Below, in pieces: positions 57,186-64,000 of a DNA stretch of 64,000 nt (within the stretch, counting starts at the first letter, position 1; every line of letters begins with the position of its first letter). This DNA comes from Nymphaea colorata (Eukaryota; Streptophyta; Magnoliopsida; Nymphaeales; Nymphaeaceae). The position numbers and the translations under genes are program-made. Under the pieces are notes generated by a model. That model saw nothing but the letters and a program-made list of their open reading frames with translations. It made no database searches and was not told where the DNA came from. The stretch spans positions 10,676,972 through 10,740,971 of the forward strand of contig NC_045146.1 of NCBI RefSeq assembly GCF_008831285.2, given 5' to 3'.

Positions 57186-58550
57186 AACTCTACTTGGGGA
57201 ATTTGTCTTTCTCCCATCTGCCAAACAACCTATTGGCTGTGGTTGGGTTTATAAAACTAAATATCATGCCAATGGCTCAATAGAAAGGTATAAAGTGTGT
57301 TTCGTTGCCTAGGGTTATACTCAAATTGAAGGTGTAGACTATACAGTGGATGTCAATAATGCCTTTTTATATGGGGATTTGGACGAAGAAGTTTATATGA
57401 TGCTCCCACTTGGTTTTAGCCGATAGGGAGAGAGCAATATTGTATGTCGGCTAAAGAAATCTTTATATGGGTTGAAGCAATCATCATGGAACTGGTTTTT
57501 TGAACTTACGAAGGCCCTTAAAGATCTCGGTTTCTCTCAATCAAAGGATGATTGTTCTCTATTAGAGGCAAAACAAAAATGAGAATTTGTTCATAATTGT
57601 ATGTTGATGATATCATTATTGTAGGATATAACAAACAAGCAATTGGCGAATTGAAAACTATTATGAATGCCAAATTTTGTTTAAAGGACCTTGGCGAGTT
57701 AAAGTATTTCTTGGATATTGAAGTGGGCAGATCAAAAAAGGGAATCTTTCTATCCCAAAAGAAATATGTGATGGACATTCTTAAAGAATCTGGTTACAGT
57801 GGTGTGAAGCCTATTGGAGCAGCATTTAAAATTAGATAATGAAAAAGGACAGTCTCTTAAGGATCCCACTTTCTTCAGAAAAGTCATTGGATGGCTAGTC
57901 TATCTCACTATTACTTGACTGAACATTTTTCATAGTGTTCACATTTTAAGTCAATTTATGGCTCAGCCAAGAACCAGGTATTTGGAACTATTTTCCGTAT
58001 TCTTCGATATGTAGAGTCTACACCAAGTTACGAAATTCTTTTATCTTCCCAAAGTGATATCAAAATTAAAGGTTTTTGTGACTCGGATTGGGCATTGTGC
58101 CCTATGACAAGAAGGTCTACATCAAGTTTTTGTGTTTTCATTGGAGATAGCCCAGTTTCATGGAAAGTAAAAAGCAAACAATTGTTTCAAAGTCTTCGGC
58201 AGAAGCAGAATATAGAGCAATGGCTTTAGCTTCTGGTGAGATGACATGGATAAAATACATTCTTCATGATCTTGGCATTAAACAAAGTCGACCAATGGAA
58301 ATGTTTTGTGACAATCAAATAGCTATCCACATCACTGCAAACCCTGTGTTTCATGAAAGAACAAAGCACATAGAGATTGATTGTCATGTTGTTTGAGAGA
58401 AGATTCAAGCAGGAGAGATTTGCACCAAGTACATCGATTCAAAGGATCAAATTGCTGATATCTTCACTAAAGCATTAGGAAAAGATCCATACTATAAATT
58501 AAGAGGCAAGTTGGGCCAGATAGATCTGGGAGCTTCAACTTGAGGGGGAG
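57186..58550 (+). pseudogene. Copia-7 RT and RNase H, resumed after Copia-6
   Basis: After the target duplication the RT frame resumes with STWGICLSP, then WVYKTKYHANGSIERYKV. A deletion joins EGVDYT to VNNAFLYGDLDEEVYM. The active site YVDDIIIVGY is at 57597-57626, followed by CLKDLGELKYFLDIEVGRS. RNase H reads [17 protein letters not shown] at about 58193 and [14 protein letters not shown] near 58350. The purine tract TTGAGGGGGAG precedes the LTR at 58551. Confidence 0.9.
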
Positions 58551-58772
58551 TGTTAATAGTTGGTTGTCTATCTAGATAAGAATGTTACCTACCTATCTAA
58601 CGAGTTATCTTCAGTTTAAGAAACTGATCTTATTGTCAGAGAGGATATTGATATTTTGTGTCTATCCTTATCTCACTATACTTTTTGTACTATAAATAAG
58701 CCAGAACAAAACATAACGTAATATAGTTCTCCTTCCATTTTATCTTTGTTATTTCCCACTTAGTTCTTATCA
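58551..58772 (+). repeat. 3' LTR of Copia-7, 222 bp
   Basis: It runs TGTTAATAGTTGG to TTCTTATCA, then ATTAA (58773-58777), the duplicated target. It lacks the TAGATAAGAATGTTATCACTT segment seen in the 5' LTR and lacks the MITE. Confidence 0.92.
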
Positions 58773-58777
58773 ATTAA

Positions 58778-59400
58778 CAACGATAAATTTCAAAGAATAA
58801 TGAGTATTTAATCATCAGTTAATGGTTCATGAACAAGAATCTAAACATATGACTAAATGCCAAAGTGGAGCATGCTCTCTAAATGTAAAATGGTAAATTG
58901 TAGTAGAATTGAACAAGTGATCTCACTTTAGCTGCAACAATCAAGCAAATGGAGAATTAAATTAAATCGAGATGCAAGTATGGGAATTACCTGATGCATG
59001 TGAGATTGGGGATGTCCACTCTGATGACCATGCCATGGAAAAAGATACCAGAGACAACAAATTGGGAAATGAAAATGCTTCAATCTTAAAATCAAAAGCC
59101 ACGTTATATACTTGTTCCAAAGAGTATTCATTGCTACACTACCGCCAAGAATTTCTACAACAGCCCTTGAGATCACCTGCAACCCCGTTAGAATGACTAA
59201 GAATGATGAGTTGATGGAGATTACGGCAGTGAACGACTATAGACGAAAGCAGTGAGACTGCATAGCTTGAAATGAGCAATAAATGACCAGACAATGAGCA
59301 ACAGGCCACGAACAGTGAATGAATCTTGATCGATGGTGGTGGGCTGTAGAATCGTCTCTCGTGCATAAGGTTCTTTGAGGGATCTGAGGGCAATAGATAT
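58778..59400. other. Unassigned DNA right of Copia-7
   Basis: It is the continuation of the pre-insertion sequence at 46714. A minus-strand donor-like CATCAGGTAATT lies near 58990, but no family is recognised. Short open frames are unremarkable. Confidence 0.4.
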
Positions 59401-60198
59401 GCCTTTGATGAATGAACGGCACACCTGCTTGTGAGTTCCAGCCTAGCGATGATGGTAAAGCAAGAAGCAGAGAGAGATGGAGATCCATGGAGGGAGGTTG
59501 AGGAAAGGCGAGGAGGTGGTGGCTACTTCTGGTGGGGGGCAGTGGGGAGGTGGGCAGGGTTGGCTAGTGAAAAATGGAGAGAAAAAGGTGAAGACGAAGG
59601 GAAAGAAGGGGAAATCCCAAGGAGGAAAAATATGGTGGACAAAGAAGAGAATGGAAGAGAGGGAGCAGTGGATGATGTTTAGTGGCAGTGAATGTCCCAG
59701 CAGCTCGATTGTGCTTCCCCAAATTGACTAGGATCTCTTCTTGTTACTGGAGATGAGCAAGAACCGATGAGGCATAGAGGATGATGATGATGGAATCAAA
59801 ACAACGGAATGGCAACCTTTTTCAACTCTGTCTCTGCGCAGCAACACACGGTCTGTAGTAGCAAGGGAGAGGCAGCTAGCAGACCCTGTATTCAAAAAAG
59901 AAGTAGAGATGAGGGAGAAGAAGATGAAGCAGACTTCAACCGGTTTGCTTCTATGAGGCTTGACGAGCTTAATCCTTTTGGATTAACCCTAGATTAACTA
60001 GCACTGGGAACTTTATACCAGCCTCATAGGTTTCCCAACTAACGGTTATCGTTTGTGAGAGATTGACTGAATATCAAAGGTAATATTAATTTCAATCTTA
60101 ATTGATGAAAGACAGTTTTCCAATTCAATCTCATAACTCCAAGTGGGCCCTCTTGTAGTTATGAGATAAAGGATAGGGCTTAGGGCCATTATCCAACA
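59401..60198 (-). repeat. Candidate copia LTR (minus strand), one edge visible
   Basis: On the minus strand TGTTGGATAATGGCCC starts at 60198, directly after CCAAGTGGGAAA. This is the polypurine/LTR junction style common in plant copia elements (CAAGTGGGAGATTGTTGGA). A TATA-like GGTATAAAG follows near 60015 and a CT-rich stretch lies at 59430-59690. The other edge and a second LTR were not found, so this is a candidate only. Confidence 0.4.
60129..60166. other. Strong hairpin, 15-bp stem
   Basis: TCTCATAACTCCAAG (60129-60143) pairs with CTTGTAGTTATGAGA (60152-60166) with one mismatch and an 8-base loop TGGGCCCT. It lies within the first 70 bp of the candidate LTR. Confidence 0.75.
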
Positions 60199-61300
60199 TT
60201 TCCCACTTGGCCATGAGACCACCAGTTTGCTTCCACTATGTGTGAGTTTTCTTGATCTTTAGTTATATGGTTTTTCATATTGGTTTGTTCATCATAACTT
60301 AAATTTTGTTCAAGGTTTGTAGTGAAGTTTTCCTTTCAATGGTTTTCTATCACAACCTTTCAAATATTTAATATATTTCACATTAGTTATGAGGTTTTCT
60401 TCATGCACAAGTATTTCTATCCTAACATGCTCTAAAAACACTTAGTCTTATGTATTAGACTTCCAACAAATTGAGCAAGGGTTATATTTTTCTTTTATTG
60501 CTTTTGCACAAAAAACAATTACTTAACTCCCTTAATAATAGGAGTTCTAAATAATTTCAAAAATATTCATTCATGCAGTACATATATGTCAATGATAGTC
60601 AAACAGGCTCTCACTTTTCAATTGTTCATATAGTCATCTTCTTGGTTGGCAATATGCCTAATATTCATTATGACTGTCTAAAAAAAAGGAACCATTACAT
60701 CCGAGACTATCGTACAACAATCTTTATCAATATACCCTTTCATAAAAAGTATTTCATTTAACTCACCATTCATGAAGAAATTTCTATGACCATATATCTA
60801 GGTAATACATATGAATAGATTGCTTACTTACATGTTAGATTTTCCATTTGTTTCATCAAGGTCAATACATAGCTTCACAAACAAATACATGCAACAACAA
60901 TTCAAGTATACCCACAAAGCTATAGACCTTTTTGACAGTTATCAAAGTCTGAAGAATAGAAGAATTGGACTCAGTTGGTTATTTCCCTAACAGATCCATA
61001 AATCGATCCACAAGATGATCATTGAATGTACTAATAAGCTTCAGTTGGTTTGTTGCCAAACTGATTCTTAGTCGGTTCATTACCTGACTGCTTATTTAAC
61101 ATATCAAATCGATTAAGCTTGATTCTCAAATGAGTCATTTTATTTCTACTATTGGAATAATTTATTCTCATGCATAAAAAACAACATAGACCATACTTTA
61201 TTTGGGTATCCAGTACATATGTATTTGCAGACATATTCCTTAATTTCTAGATCTACATTTTGGCATGCATTATAGATCTCCAAAGATCTCAATACGGATC
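60199..61300. other. Unassigned AT-rich DNA
   Basis: If a copia internal region lay here its RNase H should be visible on the minus strand; I see none. No open frame has a recognisable motif. Confidence 0.45.
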
Positions 61301-63150
61301 TATTATATTAATGAGTCTTATCTTATACCTTATGGCAACTATTGGAAAAACAAATTCATTTTCAAACAAGAACTTACTTAGTAGCATACTAGCATAGTTG
61401 GATCCACAAGTAAACAAATAGCATAATATCTTTCGATCTAATATAAGGAGGATATAGATGTTTAACCATATATCCAAATATATATATTCAATTTTGAATC
61501 AAGGCTGTATGTAAGGTAGATCTCAAGCAATAAAATAGATCCAATACCAAATGCTACATGAATATAAAAATTCAGATTATATTAGCATGGATCCAAATCA
61601 GCAATATCCACAATACAACTAATCTGAATTTAAAACACATGATCCTTATTGAAATATTATATAATATGATTCAACAATCATATTTGGATCCAAATGACAT
61701 CCTAGTTCTTATGCAAGGCCAAAGGATTTTTTTTTCTTTACTTTCGAAATGATTTAGCTTCGGATTAATGCTAGTCCATCTCTCTTTTGAGAAAATAAAG
61801 TTATCATCTACTAGTACTTTACTGCTATAAAGCTTCAAATAAATGCATTCTTGCCAAGATGGATTTTAGTTCAAGAGTGTTACATTACACCTTTTGAGCA
61901 TGTATTAAAAACAAATTCATTTTCATAAAAATGAGAAAATAAAGCTTTATTCAATAGTTCTCTCGAATGATTTTGAATCTACAATAGCAACAAATATCAC
62001 AAGATGATCATATCCAAAAGGCAAACATGATAACATATATTGGAGCCAATGTAAACAAGATATCGATTTTTTCCCACATATCCAAACAAATCAATTTAGA
62101 TCTGAATCAAAACTTTATGTCATGTGGATTTCACTAGTTCAAATATATAAATTCAAATCATATCTACGTAGACCAAACACAAAAATAAAAAAAGACAATG
62201 AATATCTCGTCCCAAATAACAATCTAATTCTCTTAAGTCAACAACAAAGATTTTTCTTTTTCTTACTTTTAAATTGACTCAAATCTAAATCTATACCAGC
62301 TAGCCATCTCTGATAAGAGCAAATAAAATTTCATGTACTAGAACTTTAGTACAACAAGTCTTCAAATAAAATTATTTTGTTAATATGGATTTCACCATGT
62401 GTAAGAGTATCACTTTACAACTGCATGCAAAAAGCAAACATGATGATATATCGGATTCAATGTAAGTACAAATATTTGAAGCCAATTATCCAAACAAGTT
62501 AGTCTGGATCTAAATTTATCATAACCAAGCACAATGCTATAAGGATCTCACTATGTCTAAGAGTGAGTGTTGATTTACACCTCTTAGCATATCAACATAT
62601 AATAATATAATCATTCATTCTAACTAGGATGAACATACAGTAATATAATCTTTGTTCAAAGAATATTCTTTCAAAAGGAGCAAAAGAAATTCGTCTTTTA
62701 GCACTCTAGTGCTACTCACATTGAAAATGTACAACTCGTAAAATCATTAGATCTAAAAATCAATACCTATGATAATATGTTTATATCCAATATAAACAAG
62801 ATATAAATCTTGAACAAAAATGTGTAAACAAGTCAAATCAGATCATGCTCCGAAAGAGTACAACGTTTATTGTGAAATCCAAATTCAACAGCTAAATGGA
62901 TATATAAAACAAAATTCTGGTCATATCTAATATTTGCATGGACCCAAACTGATGATGAACATCTAACAAACTATGCATGATAACATATATTTGAACCAAT
63001 ATGAACAAGATATGGATTTTTAACCAATATCCAAATAAATTCAGATCTAAATATGTCATGAACCAAACTGAATACAAATATGGATCTTAAGTAACGATTA
63101 GATCCAAAGCAAAAATCCAAATGGTTATCTAGATTCAGATCATACAGGCA
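61300..63150. repeat. Diverged repeat field with units of a few hundred bp
   Basis: A block GATAA.ATAT..T...CCAAT.TAAACAAGATAT, then ATATCCAAA.AA.T and CAGATCT.AAT, recurs near 61440, 62035, 62455, 62775 and 62985. A second block around GCCATCTCT.....AGAG and ACTTTAGTAC recurs at about 61772 and 62302 (530 bp apart). The copies are strongly diverged and spacing is uneven. Confidence 0.6.
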
Positions 63151-63176
63151 TCAATTTGAATTTTTTTTTTAAGAAG

Positions 63177-64000
63177 ATGACTCAGCTAGAGAGCTCCGTA
63201 GCATGTTGGGAGATGGTAATGAAGTTACTCTTGAAGAGAACTATGTGCTTTTGAAGCCAGTAATTGATGAAGAAGTAAAGTGGGCAGTAATGGGGGCAAA
63301 GAAGGAGCTCCCCAGGCCTAGATGGCTTCCTAAATGGGTTTTTGTCAAGTATTGGGACATGGTAGGAATGGAGGTGTCCAAAGCAATTCAAGACTCCTTT
63401 GTCAAAAGCAAGTTTGTTAAGAAGATTGGAATGAGTTTTTTGGTGCTATTACCAAAAAAAAAATTGTGCAAAAAAACTTGTTGATTTTTGTCCCATTAAA
63501 CTTGACAATAGTGTTCTCAAATTTATCTCTAGAGTAATGGCTTGCGAATAAAAAAAGTTTTAGGAAGGATTATTTCAAAAAAGCAGGGCGCATTCCTAGA
63601 GAGAATGAGTATTCATTACAGTTATTTGCTGGCCCATGAGATGGTCTCTAGTACATCTGCAAAAATAGACTTGTCAAAACATATGACATGGTTAATTGGA
63701 AATTTTTAGAGAAAGCAATGTTGTAGTTCGGTTTGCATTAAATGGATCAAGAAAGTGATGAATGTGATTTCCAATGTTGCTTATGGTTTGGTGATTAATA
63801 GGAAACATGAAAAATTTTTCCATAGTAGATGTGGACTTCACCAAGGTGATCCATTTTCACCTTATCTCTTCGTAATAGTTGTTAAAATCTTAACGAGAAG
63901 GCTGCATGCTGCCAGGCTTGCAAATATGATTCAGGTCCCTAATCTTTGTAGAGGTGTGAATGTGTGGCTTCCTTAATGTATGTAGATGACATGTTGTTAT
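63177..64000 (+). pseudogene. LINE (L1-type) reverse transcriptase, partial and broken
   Basis: Non-LTR retrotransposon RT in several frames. It starts near 63203 (ENYVLLKPVIDEEVKWAVMG). The pattern ISKKQGAFLERMSIHYSYLL is at about 63570-63630, where plant L1 elements read P.QGAF..GR.I....LLA.E. The block GLHQGDPFSPYLFVIVVK is at about 63835 and YVDDMLL, the catalytic site, at 63979-64000. At least three frame breaks or stops lie between 63470 and 63730. The 3' part lies outside the window. Confidence 0.88.

Larger units (their letters stand above)
46715..58772 (+). mobile_element. Copia-7 with internal F-box fragment, interrupted by Copia-6
   Basis: It starts TGTTAACAATTAG and ends TTAGTTCTTATCA. 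Exact 5-bp duplications ATTAA lie at 46710-46714 and 58773-58777. The 5' LTR carries a 392-bp MITE. An F-box gene fragment begins at the LTR/primer-site junction. Gag to integrase lie at about 48870-51480, RT is split by Copia-6 at 51765/57186, and the 3' LTR is 58551-58772. LTRs differ at roughly one site in ten, so it is old. Confidence 0.88.

Noticed and set aside
59230-59490. Minus-strand 83-residue frame starting MDLHLSLLLALPSS as a secreted peptide gene
   Set aside because: The signal-peptide look comes from CT-rich sequence; no cysteine pattern or homology, and it may lie in a candidate LTR.
1-64000. CRISPR arrays, bacterial operons, phage or integron features
   Set aside because: The sequence is plainly plant nuclear DNA; repeats present lack CRISPR spacing and no prokaryotic gene was seen.

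Overview
The window is nuclear DNA from a flowering plant, almost certainly a transposon-rich intergenic or pericentromeric stretch. The case rests on plant-type Ty1/copia elements primed by initiator Met-tRNA (TGGTATCAGAGC), Ty3/gypsy elements with Tat-like protein motifs, an L1-type LINE, Ac-like hAT transposons with 8-bp target duplications, and fragments of plant gene families (HD-Zip I homeodomain, F-box). I found no intact host gene and no rRNA or tRNA gene; every coding region is broken. The species cannot be named from the sequence.

Layout: (1) 1-11930, an old copia element (Copia-1, minus strand) whose left LTR is split at 184/7183 by a 6,998-bp hAT element (185-7182). The hAT has a perfect 8-bp target duplication, a near-complete transposase frame with five stops, and a captured 5' fragment of an HD-Zip I gene. 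Copia-1 itself sits in the gag of an older copia (Copia-2, plus, 11931-14640), which also carries a 175-bp hAT MITE. (2) 14640-18932, unassigned AT-rich DNA, then a copia cut off in RT (Copia-3, minus) with a repeat-rich 5' LTR. (3) About 19300-32780, two copies of one Tat-like gypsy family arranged head to head as a huge imperfect inverted repeat; the outer left LTR side contains two minisatellite-like arrays. (4) 32781-42188, a gypsy element without a 5' LTR, interrupted by a complete copia (Copia-5, 36294-41214, target duplication CCAGC). (5) 42189-46714, unassigned DNA with degenerate short-word repeats and exon-like islands. (6) 46715-58772, a copia (Copia-7, target duplication ATTAA) with a MITE in its 5' LTR and an F-box gene fragment where the leader should start; a very young copia (Copia-6, 51766-57185, target duplication AACTC, LTRs differing at 2 of 508 positions) is inserted in its RT. 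(7) 58778-63170, mostly unassigned, with a candidate copia LTR edge and a diverged repeat field. (8) 63177-64000, a LINE RT pseudogene running off the end.

Relative order of events follows from the nesting: Copia-2, then Copia-1, then the hAT; gypsy-4, then Copia-5; Copia-7, then Copia-6. LTR divergence agrees (about 11% for Copia-1, roughly 8-10% for Copia-5 and Copia-7, 0.4% for Copia-6). The most interesting signals are the gene-capturing hAT, the F-box fragment fused to the LTR/primer-site position of Copia-7, the head-to-head gypsy inverted repeat, and a nested palindrome just upstream of the TATA box that two diverged copia families share.
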